A stretch of DNA of 64,000 nucleotides from Streptomyces althioticus (lineage in GTDB: Bacteria; Actinomycetota; Actinomycetes; Streptomycetales; Streptomycetaceae). The stretch covers positions 523,059-587,058 of the forward strand of contig BMSW01000003.1 of assembly GCA_014649355.1 (NCBI GenBank), written 5' to 3'. The notes under the pieces were generated by a model. That model was not told where the DNA came from and searched no databases. It was given only the letters and a program-made list of their open reading frames with translations. Shown one piece after another: positions 41,172 through 49,366 of this stretch (its first letter is position 1; each line of letters opens with the position of its first letter). Position numbers and translations under genes: made by a program.

Positions 41172-41420
41172 ATGGCGGATACCACGCGCATCACCGTGAC
41201 CCTCCCGACGGAGCAGGTCGCCGAGCTGAAAAAGCTCACCGACAACGTCTCCGGCTATGTCGCCGAAGCCGTGGCGCGCCAACTGCGGCACGAGCTGCTC
41301 GGGGCTGATCTTCGGCGTCATCAGGAGGAGCACGGCGCCTTCACGGAGGAGGAACTCGCGGAAGCCCGCTCCCGGATCTTCGGCGACACCGATGCCGGCG
41401 GTTCGTCGAGCGCGGCGTGA
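41172..41420 (+). CDS. antitoxin of type II toxin-antitoxin pair
   Basis: This 82-aa protein starts at ATG 41172. RITVTLPTEQVAELKKLTDN followed by VSGYVAEAVARQLRHELL is a ribbon-helix-helix (CopG/ParD-like) DNA-binding domain at residues 5-45. The acidic tail (QEEHGAFTEEELAEARSRIF) is the likely toxin-wrapping region. It overlaps the PIN-like toxin start by 4 bp (GTGA), giving the antitoxin-first order expected. An extended dyad immediately upstream is the probable autoregulatory operator. Confidence 0.8.
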   Translation: MADTTRITVTLPTEQVAELKKLTDNVSGYVAEAVARQLRHELLGADLRRHQEEHGAFTEEELAEARSRIFGDTDAGGSSSAA

Positions 41421-41818
41421 GCGGGCACATCGAGACCGTCGTCCTGGACGCCGAGGGTCTGTCCGCCTGGATCGCGCAGGACCGCAAGGTCGCCGCGATG
41501 TTCCAGGTGTTCCACACGGTGGGTGCCGACTTCGTCGTCGGAGCCAACACCATCGTCGAGGTGAGTCACGCGCGCTTGAACACCGCCCGGCTGCGGTGGA
41601 CACTGTCCCGCGTCAGGGTCGAGCCGGTGACCGCGCAGGCGGCGAAAGCCGCGGCGGACCTGCTGAAGGCCACCGGCCTGCACGGCCACAAGCACGCGAT
41701 CGACGCCACGGTGGCGGAGGTGGCTCTCCGTCAGCCGGGCCCGGTGGCCATGCTGACGTCCGACATCGACGACATGGCACGACTGTGCGGCGGCAGGGTC
41801 CGGCTCGTCGGCATCTGA
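41417..41818 (+). CDS. PIN-domain toxin
   Basis: This 133-aa protein has the acidic residues of a VapC-type PIN nuclease: the N-terminal TVVLDAEGLSAWI (Asp11), the central GANTIVEVSHARL (Glu), HAIDATVAEVAL (Asp) and the closing MLTSDIDDMARL (Asp). Such toxins cleave tRNA or rRNA until bound by the antitoxin. The layout, with coupled GTG and antitoxin upstream, supports a functional pair. It could be a chromosomal stability or stress module, and the flanking genes are not obviously mobile. Confidence 0.78.
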   Translation: MSGHIETVVLDAEGLSAWIAQDRKVAAMFQVFHTVGADFVVGANTIVEVSHARLNTARLRWTLSRVRVEPVTAQAAKAAADLLKATGLHGHKHAIDATVAEVALRQPGPVAMLTSDIDDMARLCGGRVRLVGI

Positions 41819-41870
41819 GCGGGGGCGTCCCGGCCCCTCACCACGCCCCCCGCCCCTCCGAGAGGGCACC

Positions 41871-41908
41871 GTGTCCGGGGTGTAACAGCGGTCGGCGCGG
41901 TGCGTAAC
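41871..41908 (+). promoter_or_regulatory. GlnR-box-like site upstream of nitrate reductase
   Basis: GTGTC-n6-GTAAC-n6-CGGCG-n6-GTAAC follows the 11-bp register of the Streptomyces GlnR box (gTnAC-n6-GaAAC repeats). Two exact GTAAC words are 22 bp apart (41882 and 41904). It ends 23 bp before the ATG of the nitrate reductase. The same register occurs before the nir operon. Confidence 0.45.
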
Positions 41909-41931
41909 ACCGGCGGCGCAGCCTGGGCCGT

Positions 41932-44079
41932 ATGCGAGAAACCGTGACGTCCACGCACTGCCCCTACTGCGCGCTGCAGTGCGGCATGAACCTCACGCCG
42001 GCCGCCGACGGGCGGAGCGTCGAGGTGAGCGAGCGCGCGGACTTCCCGGTGAACCGGGGGGCGCTGTGCGGGAAGGGGCGGACGGCTCCGGCCGTGCTGT
42101 CGTCGGCCGTGCGGCTGACCTCGCCGCTGGTCAGGTCGGCGGCGGGCACGCTGGAGCCGGCCTCCTGGGAGGAGGCGCTGGACCGGATCGCCCAAGGCAT
42201 CGGAGGCGCCCGCGCCGAACACGGCGCGGACGCGGTCGGGGTGTTCGGCGGGGGCGGGCTGACCAACGAGAAGGCCTACGCGCTGGGGAAGTTCGCGCGG
42301 GTGGTGCTGGGCACCTCGCAGATCGACTACAACGGCCGGTTCTGCATGTCGTCGGCCGCCGCCGCGGGAGGCAGGGCGTTCGGCCTCGACCGGGGGCTGC
42401 CGTTCCCGCTGGAGGACATCCCGAGGACGGGCTGTGTCATCCTCGTCGGCTCCAACCCGGCCGAGACCATGCCCCCGGCGCTGCGCTACTTCACGGAGCT
42501 GAAGGAGAACGGCGGCACCCTGATCGTCGTCGACCCGCGCCGCACCCGCACCGCCGAGCAGGCCGACCTGCATCTGGCGCCGCGCCCCGGCACCGATCTC
42601 GCGCTGGCCCTCGGCCTGCTGCACCTCGTCGTCGCCGAGGGCCTCACCGACGAGGAGTACATCCGGGAGCGCACGGCCGGCTGGGAGGACACCCGGGCCG
42701 CGGCGATGGCGCACTGGCCGGAGTACGTGGAGCGCATCACCGGCGTGCCCGTGCCGCAACTCCGCAAAGCCGTGAGGCTGTTCTGCGAGCCGGAGCACGC
42801 GATGGTGCTCACCGCGCGCGGGCCCGAGCAGCAGGCCAAGGGCACCGACACGGTGAGCGCCTGGATCAACCTGGCCCTGGCGACCGGCCGGCCCGGCCGC
42901 CCGCTGTCCGGGTACGGCTGTCTGACCGGGCAGGGCAACGGGCAGGGCGGACGCGAACACGGTCAGAAGGCCGACCAGCTGCCCGGCTACCGCAAGCTGA
43001 CCGACCCGGCCGCGCGGGCGCACGTGGCGCAGGTGTGGGGCGTGGACCCGGACAGCCTGCCCGGTCCTGGCCGCAGCGCCTACGAGCTGCTGGACGCGCT
43101 GGGCACGGACATCCGGGCGCTGCTGCTGATGGGCTCCAACCCGGTGGTGTCGGCGCCGCGTGCCGCGCACGTCGAGGAGCGCATCCGCTCGCTGGACTTC
43201 CTCGCCGTGTGCGACGTGGTGCTGTCGGAGACGGCCGAACTCGCCGACGTGGTGCTGCCGGTGACGCAGTGGGCGGAGGAGACCGGCACCACCACCAGCC
43301 TGGAGGGCAGGGTGCTGCTGCGCCGCCGGGCGATCTCCCCGCCGGCGGGCGTGCGCAGCGACCTGGAGGTGCTGCACGAGCTCGCGGCGCGGCTGGGCGG
43401 CGAGGGCAGCCCGGAGAAGCGTTTCCCGGCCGACCCGGAGGAGGTCTTCGAGGAGCTGCGGCGGGCGAGCGCGGGCGGTCCGGCGGACTACTCCGGGATC
43501 ACCTACCGGCGGCTCGCCGAGGAGAACGGGGTGTTCTGGCCCTGCCCCTCCCCCGCCGAGCCCGCCGAGCCCGCCGACCCCTCCGAGCCCGCCGAGGCGG
43601 CCGGGGCGGCCGTCCACCCCGGCACCCCGCGCCTCTTCCTCGACCGGTTCGCCACCGAGGACGGGCGGGCGCGGTTCGTGCCGGTGTCGCACCGGGCGGT
43701 CGCCGAGGAGCCCGACGAGGAGTACCCGGTGCTGCTCACCACCGGACGGGTCGTGGCGCAGTACCAGTCCGGCGCCCAGACGCGGCGCGTGGACGAGCTG
43801 AACGCCGCCGCGCCCGGCCCGTTCGTCGAGCTGCACCCCCGCCTCGCGCAGCGGCTCGGCGCCGCCGAGGGCGACCCGGTGGCCGTGGTGTCCCGGCGCG
43901 GCCGGGCGGTGGCTCCGGCCCGGATCACCACGGCGATCCGCCCGGACACGGTGTTCATGCCGTTCCACTGGGCCGGTGAGGGCCGCGCCAACACCCTCAC
44001 CAACCCCGCCCTCGACCCGACGTCGAGGATGCCGGAGTTCAAGGCGTGCGCGGTACGCCTGGAGGCGGTACGCCCGTGA
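41932..44079 (+). CDS. nasC: assimilatory nitrate reductase, molybdopterin catalytic subunit
   Basis: This 715-aa molybdopterin oxidoreductase starts at ATG 41932 without a clear ribosome site. The N-terminal [4Fe-4S] motif is C10-x2-C13-x3-C17-x28-C46 (STHCPYCALQCGMNL, GALCGKGR). The cofactor-binding domains include LVGSNPAETMPPALRYFTE, LTARGPEQQAKGTD, YGCLTGQGNGQGGREHG and the MoCo C-terminal domain (PVLLTTGRVVAQYQSGAQTR). The length and the absence of a fused ferredoxin-like tail fit the soluble Nas/NarB class rather than membrane NarG. It would reduce nitrate to nitrite for the NirBD enzyme encoded 8 kb downstream. The symbol follows Bacillus/Streptomyces usage and is tentative. Confidence 0.85.
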   Translation: MRETVTSTHCPYCALQCGMNLTPAADGRSVEVSERADFPVNRGALCGKGRTAPAVLSSAVRLTSPLVRSAAGTLEPASWEEALDRIAQGIGGARAEHGADAVGVFGGGGLTNEKAYALGKFARVVLGTSQIDYNGRFCMSSAAAAGGRAFGLDRGLPFPLEDIPRTGCVILVGSNPAETMPPALRYFTELKENGGTLIVVDPRRTRTAEQADLHLAPRPGTDLALALGLLHLVVAEGLTDEEYIRERTAGWEDTRAAAMAHWPEYVERITGVPVPQLRKAVRLFCEPEHAMVLTARGPEQQAKGTDTVSAWINLALATGRPGRPLSGYGCLTGQGNGQGGREHGQKADQLPGYRKLTDPAARAHVAQVWGVDPDSLPGPGRSAYELLDALGTDIRALLLMGSNPVVSAPRAAHVEERIRSLDFLAVCDVVLSETAELADVVLPVTQWAEETGTTTSLEGRVLLRRRAISPPAGVRSDLEVLHELAARLGGEGSPEKRFPADPEEVFEELRRASAGGPADYSGITYRRLAEENGVFWPCPSPAEPAEPADPSEPAEAAGAAVHPGTPRLFLDRFATEDGRARFVPVSHRAVAEEPDEEYPVLLTTGRVVAQYQSGAQTRRVDELNAAAPGPFVELHPRLAQRLGAAEGDPVAVVSRRGRAVAPARITTAIRPDTVFMPFHWAGEGRANTLTNPALDPTSRMPEFKACAVRLEAVRP

Positions 44080-44106
44080 GCGCACCGCCTCCGGACCGGG
44101 GGCGGG

Positions 44107-45753
44107 TCAGCCCACGCCCACCGCGCTCCAGGCGGCGGCGACCGCCTTGTGCTCGGCGCCGCCCTCGCCGTAGAGGTCCGCCGCCGCCTTCAGGGTGGCG
44201 GTGCGGGCGCCGGCGTAGTCGGTCGACGAGGTCATGTGGACCGTCAGGGCGCGGTACCAGATGTTGCCGAGCTTGGCGCGGCCGATGCCGGTGACCGTCG
44301 AGCCGTCGCAGGTCGGGGAGTTGTGGGCGGTGCCGCCCACGGTCTTCGCGCCGCTGCCCTCGGCGAGCAGGTAGGCGAAGTGGTTGGCGACGCCCGAGGA
44401 GTAATGGACGTCGAGGTCCTTGACCGTCTCGTCCCAGCAGTCCGCCGAGGAGCCGTCCTTGGAGGGACGGTCCATGAAGCGCAGGGCGTCCTTCCCGAAG
44501 CCGTCGCGGACGACCTCCTCGCCGATCCGCCAGTCGCCCGGGTCCTGCGCGTTGGCCGCGTGGAACTCCACCAGCGTGCCGAAGATGTCGGAGGTGGCCT
44601 CGTTCAGGCCGCCGGACTCGCCGGAGTAGGTCAGCCCGGCCGTCTTCGAGGTGACGCCGTGGGTCATCTCGTGCCCGGCGACGTCCAGGGAGACCAGCGG
44701 GCCCATCTGTGTGCCGTCGCCGTCGCCGTAGGTCATGCAGAAGCAGCGGTCGTCCCAGAAGGCGTTGTTGTAGGCGTTGCCGTAGTGGACGCGGTTGTAC
44801 GAGCCCTTGCCGTCGCCGGCAATGCCCCGGCGGCCGTGCGTGTCCTCGTAGTAGTCCCAGGTGACGTTCGTGCCGTACTGGGCGTCGACGGCGACCGTGG
44901 CGCGGTCGGCGGCGGCACCGGTGCCCCAGTGGTTGTCGGCGTCGGTGACGACGGGGGCGGGGGCGCGGATCACGCAGAGGACGAGGACGCACAGGTCGGT
45001 GCGGTTGCCCGCGTCGCCGGTGTAGGTGTCGCCGCGGGTGGGGTCCTTCAGCTCGTAGCCGGACGCGGTCCGCGTGGTCTCCAGCGGGACCGTGCCGCCG
45101 TACAGGGACTTCCCGTCGCCGGAGACGCTCTCCAGCCGGTCCCAGGTGTCGATGCGGGCGCCGGTGTGGGCGTCGGTGAGGACGGTGCGGGCGACCGGGT
45201 TGCCGGCGGAGTCCTGGGCGGCGGCGTCGGTGCGCCAGGCGAGGCGGGGGGCTCCGTGCAGGGCGTCGACCACCAGCTGCGGGCGGGCGGTGAGCCGGTT
45301 CAGGGTCTCGCCGAGGTGCGCGGCACGCAACAGGTTCGCGGCGAGGTCGGCGGCGCGGGGCGCGGCGAGGCGCGGGGAGACGGTGGGGAGGTCGATCGCG
45401 GCGCGGGTGGCGCGGGTGACGTCGCGGTAGGACCCGTCGGGGGCGAGGTGGAGCACGAAGTCGCCGCCCAGCACGGGCAGTCCGCGGTAGGTGCGGTCGT
45501 AGCGGACGTGGCGGCTGCCGTCGGCGTCGACGACGACGTCCCGGACCTTCGTCCTCTGGGCGGCGGTGAGGCCGAGGGCGTCGGCGCGCTCGGCCAGGAC
45601 GGACGCGGCGGCGTCGATCGCGGCGGCGCGGGTGGGACGGTCGGCCGCGCCGGCGGGGGTGGGGGTGAGGGCGGCGGCCAGCAGGGCGGCGCCGGTGACG
45701 GCGGCTCCCGCGGCGGCGAGACGGGAACGTCGGGCATGCCGTATCGGGCTCAA
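44107..45753 (-). CDS. secreted M4 (thermolysin-like) metallopeptidase
   Basis: This 548-aa preproprotease starts with TTG at 45753, with AGGAG about 7 bp upstream. It has a signal peptide with RRSR then LAAAGAAVTGAALLAAAL ending AGA, and an FTP/PepSY propeptide (DGSRHVRYDRTYRGLPVLGG). The mature domain has the zinc motif DVAGHEMTHGVTSKTAGL (HExxH) and downstream Glu in SGGLNEATSDIFGTLVEF. The C-terminal M4 lobe has the active-site His in DVHYSSGVANHFAYLLAEG. It is exported and probably degrades proteins during growth on complex substrates. It is convergent with the nitrate reductase gene, with 27 bp between stops and no hairpin. Confidence 0.93.
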   Translation of the reverse strand: MSPIRHARRSRLAAAGAAVTGAALLAAALTPTPAGAADRPTRAAAIDAAASVLAERADALGLTAAQRTKVRDVVVDADGSRHVRYDRTYRGLPVLGGDFVLHLAPDGSYRDVTRATRAAIDLPTVSPRLAAPRAADLAANLLRAAHLGETLNRLTARPQLVVDALHGAPRLAWRTDAAAQDSAGNPVARTVLTDAHTGARIDTWDRLESVSGDGKSLYGGTVPLETTRTASGYELKDPTRGDTYTGDAGNRTDLCVLVLCVIRAPAPVVTDADNHWGTGAAADRATVAVDAQYGTNVTWDYYEDTHGRRGIAGDGKGSYNRVHYGNAYNNAFWDDRCFCMTYGDGDGTQMGPLVSLDVAGHEMTHGVTSKTAGLTYSGESGGLNEATSDIFGTLVEFHAANAQDPGDWRIGEEVVRDGFGKDALRFMDRPSKDGSSADCWDETVKDLDVHYSSGVANHFAYLLAEGSGAKTVGGTAHNSPTCDGSTVTGIGRAKLGNIWYRALTVHMTSSTDYAGARTATLKAAADLYGEGGAEHKAVAAAWSAVGVG

Positions 45754-45943
45754 GCGGTCTCCTGGAACGGGCGCCCCGACGCGGGTGGGGGGCGGGGCGG
45801 CGCGGGTGGTGCCCGCGATTCAAGTGGCGGCCCGACTGTCATGTCCATAGCGCGAATGTGGGGGTGTGTGAGGGGAGAGAATCGTTCCCGCAAGGCTCCG
45901 GTGGCACTTCGGTGCAGAGGGGCTCCGCCGACCGTCCGCGCAG

Positions 45944-46366
45944 GTGAAGCACGTGAACCTCCCCTTCTTCGTCTACGGCACCCTCCGCCCCGGCGAGATC
46001 AACCACGACCGTTTCCTGCGCGGCCGCACGGCGGAGGAGCAACCGGGCCTGCTGCGGGGCGCGGTGCTGTACGAGGGGCCCGGCTATCCGTACGCGGTGG
46101 AGGCGCCGGACGGGGAGGTGCGCGGGGAGCTGGTCACCGCCCGCCCGGAGGCGTACGAGGAGCTGCTGGCGCGGCTGGACCGCCTGGAGGAGTACGTCCC
46201 GGGCGACCCGCGCAACCTGTACGACCGGGTGGAGCGGCCGGTGGTGCGGGACGCGGACGGCACGGCGGTCCGGGCGTGGGTGTACGTCGCCGCCCCGGCG
46301 GTCGCGGCCCGGCTGCGGGGGCGCGGGACGCGGGTGGAGGGCGGGGACTGGCGAGGCGTGCGGTGA
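45944..46366 (+). CDS. gamma-glutamylcyclotransferase (AIG2/GGCT-like)
   Basis: This 140-aa cytosolic protein has the family signature LPFFVYGTLRPGEINHDRFL at the N-terminus, the substrate-binding loop, and the catalytic glutamate region ARLDRLEEYVPGDPRNLYDR. GGCT-like enzymes convert gamma-glutamyl amines to 5-oxoproline and the free amine. GTG 45944 is taken as start; GTG 45953 is equally possible. It stands alone, between the M4 protease and the sortase pair. The specific gamma-glutamyl substrate is unknown. Confidence 0.82.
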   Translation: MKHVNLPFFVYGTLRPGEINHDRFLRGRTAEEQPGLLRGAVLYEGPGYPYAVEAPDGEVRGELVTARPEAYEELLARLDRLEEYVPGDPRNLYDRVERPVVRDADGTAVRAWVYVAAPAVAARLRGRGTRVEGGDWRGVR

Positions 46367-46676
46367 GGCGCGCGTACGCCTCCGGGAACACGCCGGGGCG
46401 TGCGCCCTCGCCCGGTCAGCCCTTCGCCGCCCCGCCCGGCCCAATCCGCCCGCACACCGCCCGGCCGCGCGCCGTCACGACGTTGACCTGCTGAAACACA
46501 CCACGGACCGGGGTGGCCGCGGGCCGCCTGACACCCGTTCAGCCGCCGCCCTGACGCCCTCTCAGGGAGCGCCGGGGGCCCGGGGGGTCTTACCTCGGAG
46601 GAGCAGGGACGCGGTCGACGGCGGCACATGGGGGTGCCGCGGGCCGGGTCGCCTCCGTGAGCTCGAGGGAGCATCG
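46367..46676. other. 310-bp intergenic region before sortase substrate gene
   Basis: No coding frame here looks real. Two related 15-bp dyads, 46528-46542 (CTGACACCCGTTCAG) and 46551-46565 (CTGACGCCCTCTCAG), agree at 12 of 15 bases and are 23 bp apart, which suggests a tandem operator for the gene at 46677. An TTGACC at about 46480 has no matching -10. Confidence 0.4.
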
Positions 46677-47222
46677 ATGCGACGTACCGCCCGGCTGCTG
46701 ACCGGCTCGACCGGCGCCGCACTCGCCGTGGCCGCCGCGGGGCTTCTCGCCTCCCCCGCGTACGCCGGGGAGGCCCCCGGCCCGTCGACCGCCGGTCTGC
46801 GGATGTACCCGTCGTCCGTCGCCCCGGGCGCGCAGGTCTCGGCGAACACCGCGGCGTGCGGCGACGAGGGCACGGCGGCGGGCGACGCCTCCGCCGTCGG
46901 CGCGGGCCGGTTCACGCTGGCGCCGAGCACGCACGAGGGTGAGGCGATCGGACAGTTCCAGGTGCCGCCGAGCGCGCAGCCGGGGACGTACGAGATCGTC
47001 GTCGTGTGCGCCGGGAGCGGGCGCCGGGTGACCGGGGACCTCGTGGTGACGCTGACGCCCGACACGGAACAGGTGGTCCCCCGAGGAAGCGTGAAGACGG
47101 GGGTCGGTGGCGCGCTCGGCCCCGACCCCGTACAGACCGCGGCAGGCGTGTCGGCCCTCGCCGTCGCCGCCGCGGGCGGTACCTGGCTCCTGCATCGCCG
47201 GGCGAGAGGCGACGGGATCTGA
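46677..47222 (+). CDS. secreted, C-terminally anchored protein, probable class F sortase substrate
   Basis: This 181-aa protein starts at ATG 46677 after GAGGGAG. It has a signal peptide (LTGSTGAALAVAAAGLLASP, cleavage after AYA), an Ig-like beta domain of about 100 residues (LRMYPSSVAPGAQVSANTAA, and FQVPPSAQPGTYEIVVVCAG), and a C-terminal SVKTGVGGALGP stretch. A helix (TAAGVSALAVAAAGGTWLL) and a basic tail (HRRARG) follow. There is no LPxTG or LAxTG, but the TG-x-GG motif before helix and basic tail has the sorting-signal layout. A class F sortase gene follows 112 bp downstream. Anchoring by that enzyme is inferred from layout and linkage. Confidence 0.7.
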   Translation: MRRTARLLTGSTGAALAVAAAGLLASPAYAGEAPGPSTAGLRMYPSSVAPGAQVSANTAACGDEGTAAGDASAVGAGRFTLAPSTHEGEAIGQFQVPPSAQPGTYEIVVVCAGSGRRVTGDLVVTLTPDTEQVVPRGSVKTGVGGALGPDPVQTAAGVSALAVAAAGGTWLLHRRARGDGI

Positions 47223-47334
47223 CGGGCATCCTCCGCTGCCCGTCCCGCTGGTACCGCAGTCCCCTCCCCCTCCGGGTCCGACGCCCCTCGCGGCCCGGAG
47301 GGGGGCACGGGGCCCGTCCGAGGTGAGGTCACCC

Positions 47335-47982
47335 ATGCGCCGCAGGTTCCGCAGGACCGGGAGTCCGGGCAACGCGGCGATAGCCGCCGTCACGGTGTGC
47401 GCCCTGTGCGCGGGGGCGGTGCTGCTGCGGGACGGCAGGGGCGACGCACCGCCGCAGCCGTCCGCCGCGCAGGCGCACTCGGAGCTCGACGCGCACGGCC
47501 CGGCGCGGTCCGCGGCGCCCGCGCTGCCACCGTCGCCGCCCGACCGGGTGCGGATACCCGCGATCGGGGTGGACGCGCCGCTGACCGGCCTGGGGCTGAA
47601 CCCGGCCGGCTCCCTGGACGTGCCGCCCGCGGACCGCCCGGACCTGGCCGGCTGGTACGAGGCCGGCACCACCCCCGGCGAGCGGGGCACCGCGATCGTG
47701 GCGGGGCACGTCGACAACGAGGACGGCCCGGCGGTCTTCTACTCCCTCGGCGCCCTGGACAAGGGCAGCACGATCGAGATCGCCCGGCGCGACGGCACGG
47801 TGGCCGTGTTCACGGTGGACGCGGTCGAGGCGTACGACGCCCGCGACTTCCCCGACCGGAAGGTCTACGGCGCGGCCTCCCGCCCGGAACTCCGCGTCAT
47901 CACCTGCGGCGCGGGCTACTCCCCCACGACGGGCTACCGGGGCAACGTGGTGGTGTACGCCCATCTGACGGGGACGCGGTGA
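47335..47982 (+). CDS. class F sortase
   Basis: This 215-aa transpeptidase starts at ATG 47335. It has an N-terminal membrane anchor (NAAIAAVTVCALCAGAVLLR), a disordered Ala/Pro linker, and a sortase beta-barrel: VRIPAIGVDAPLTGLGLNP, catalytic His in GTAIVAGHVDNEDGPAVFY, catalytic Cys in LRVITCGAGYS and Arg in GYRGNVVVYAHL. Class F enzymes are the abundant, poorly studied actinobacterial sortases with unclear recognition sequences. The upstream gene, with a non-canonical C-terminal signal, is the obvious partner. No SrtE-type gene is near. Confidence 0.9.
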   Translation: MRRRFRRTGSPGNAAIAAVTVCALCAGAVLLRDGRGDAPPQPSAAQAHSELDAHGPARSAAPALPPSPPDRVRIPAIGVDAPLTGLGLNPAGSLDVPPADRPDLAGWYEAGTTPGERGTAIVAGHVDNEDGPAVFYSLGALDKGSTIEIARRDGTVAVFTVDAVEAYDARDFPDRKVYGAASRPELRVITCGAGYSPTTGYRGNVVVYAHLTGTR

Positions 47983-48135
47983 CCCCGTGGGGCGGACCGG
48001 GCGCCCCGCCACCAGGCATCCATCGGGGGGGCAGCCCGGCGTCCTGTCGGGAGCACTCGGGCGGCCCGACGCCCTGTCGGCCCGGACCGCCACCGGCGGA
48101 CTTCGCCTGTGCGTCCGGGCAGCGCGGCCCGCGCC

Positions 48136-48489
48136 TCAGCCCGACGCCCCCTCCGGGCAGGGCTCGGTCGTCGGGGTCACCAGGAGGACCACCGGGTACG
48201 ACGTGATCTGCCGGTTCGCGCCGGGCCTGCTGTCGCAGACGCGCCACGCCTGGGGGTCCACCACCTCGCGGTTCTTCCCCGTGGCGTCCTCGAAGCGGAC
48301 CTCCGTGCCGGCCGTCTGCTCCTGTGCCCGGAGCGCGTTGCCCCCGGTGACGTCGGGCATCACGGCGGTGACGGGACGGGCGGCGGCGGCCGAGGGGGAC
48401 GCGGGGACCGCCGCCCTCCGGTCGCGCTCCGGGTGCGTTCCGCAGGCGGCGGCCGTGCAGACGACCGCGGCGGCGAGAACGGCTCTCAG
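48136..48489 (-). CDS. lipoprotein with PASTA-like domain, start codon abnormal
   Basis: The 117-aa frame encodes a lipoprotein signal peptide (LRAVLAAAVVCTAAACG, Cys at the lipobox), a Ser/Ala/Pro linker, and a PASTA-like segment VMPDVTGGNALRAQEQ then WRVCDSRPGANRQITSYPVV. No ATG, GTG or TTG precedes the signal peptide in frame before a stop at 48550; the first candidate is CTG 48489. A different-frame ATG near 48541 would give an Arg-rich lead-in (MITSREARPSPDPRSPHR) that ends with a stop exactly at the CTG junction, so a one-base frameshift is possible. A shorter GTG 48363 start would lose the signal peptide. Confidence 0.5.
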   Translation of the reverse strand: MRAVLAAAVVCTAAACGTHPERDRRAAVPASPSAAAARPVTAVMPDVTGGNALRAQEQTAGTEVRFEDATGKNREVVDPQAWRVCDSRPGANRQITSYPVVLLVTPTTEPCPEGASG

Positions 48490-48583
48490 CGGTGCGGTGA
48501 CCGTGGGTCCGGTGATGGCCGCGCCTCTCGTGAGGTGATCATGTCCGGCTCAGTATCCCCACCGGACGCCTCCGGGCCCAGGC

Positions 48584-49366
48584 CTACGCCAGCCACTGCT
48601 CGTACGCCATGTTCGCCACCAGGGCGAACACCACCGTCAGCAGGACCACGCGGACGAAGCCGCTGCCGTGCTTCAGGGCGGTGCGGGCGCCCAGCATGCC
48701 GCCGGCGAGGTTGAAGACAGCCATCAGGGCCGCCAGTTGCCACAGCACCGCGCCCTGCCAGGCGAAGGTGGCGAGCGCGCCCGCGTTGGTGCAGCAGTTG
48801 ACGATCTTCGCGGTGGCCGAGGCGGTGACCAGGTCGAGGTGGAGCAGGGCGGTGAGCGCCAGGACGAGGAACGTGCCGGTGCCGGGGCCGATCAGACCGT
48901 CGTAGAAGCCGATGCCGAGGCCGGCCAGGCCGATCGCGGCGAGGATCTGCCGCCGGGTCGCCGGACCCGTCGCGGGCGCGGTGCCGAACGCGGGCCGCAG
49001 GATCACGAAGGCGGCCACCGCCAGCAGCACCACCATGATCACCGGCTTGAGCACCTCCGTGCTCATCCCGGCCGCCAGGAAGGCCCCGCCCGACGACCCG
49101 GCGAGGGCGGCGAGCCCGATCCGCACCGCCGTCCGCACGTCCACCGGCGCCTTGCGGGCGTACGTCACCGCCGCGCCCGTGGTGCCTACGATCGCGACCG
49201 CCTTGTTGGTGCCCAGCGCGTGCGCGGCCGGGGTGCCGGCGGGCAGCCCGAGCAGCAGGGCGGGAAGGAGCAGCAGCCCCCCGCCGCCCACCACGGCGTC
49301 GATCCAGCCGGCGGCGAGCGCGGCCACGCAGAGCAGGACGACCATGGTCAGCGATATGTCGGGCAT
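48584..49366 (-). CDS. TSUP family (sulfite exporter TauE/SafE) membrane protein
   Basis: This 260-aa protein has eight predicted helices in the TSUP pattern. The first carries AALAAGWIDAVVGGGGLLLLP, then AHALGTNKAVAIVGTTGAA, and the second repeat has GLGIGFYDGLIGPGTGTFLV, the duplicated G-x-DG-x-x-G-P-G-T-G signature. TSUP proteins move sulfite, sulfoacetate or other small anions. It is divergent from the nir operon, so a role in sulfite or nitrite balance (sulfite is the other siroheme-enzyme substrate) is conceivable. The 5' end and the upstream region are duplicated (49324-49705). Confidence 0.87.
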   Translation of the reverse strand: MPDISLTMVVLLCVAALAAGWIDAVVGGGGLLLLPALLLGLPAGTPAAHALGTNKAVAIVGTTGAAVTYARKAPVDVRTAVRIGLAALAGSSGGAFLAAGMSTEVLKPVIMVVLLAVAAFVILRPAFGTAPATGPATRRQILAAIGLAGLGIGFYDGLIGPGTGTFLVLALTALLHLDLVTASATAKIVNCCTNAGALATFAWQGAVLWQLAALMAVFNLAGGMLGARTALKHGSGFVRVVLLTVVFALVANMAYEQWLA

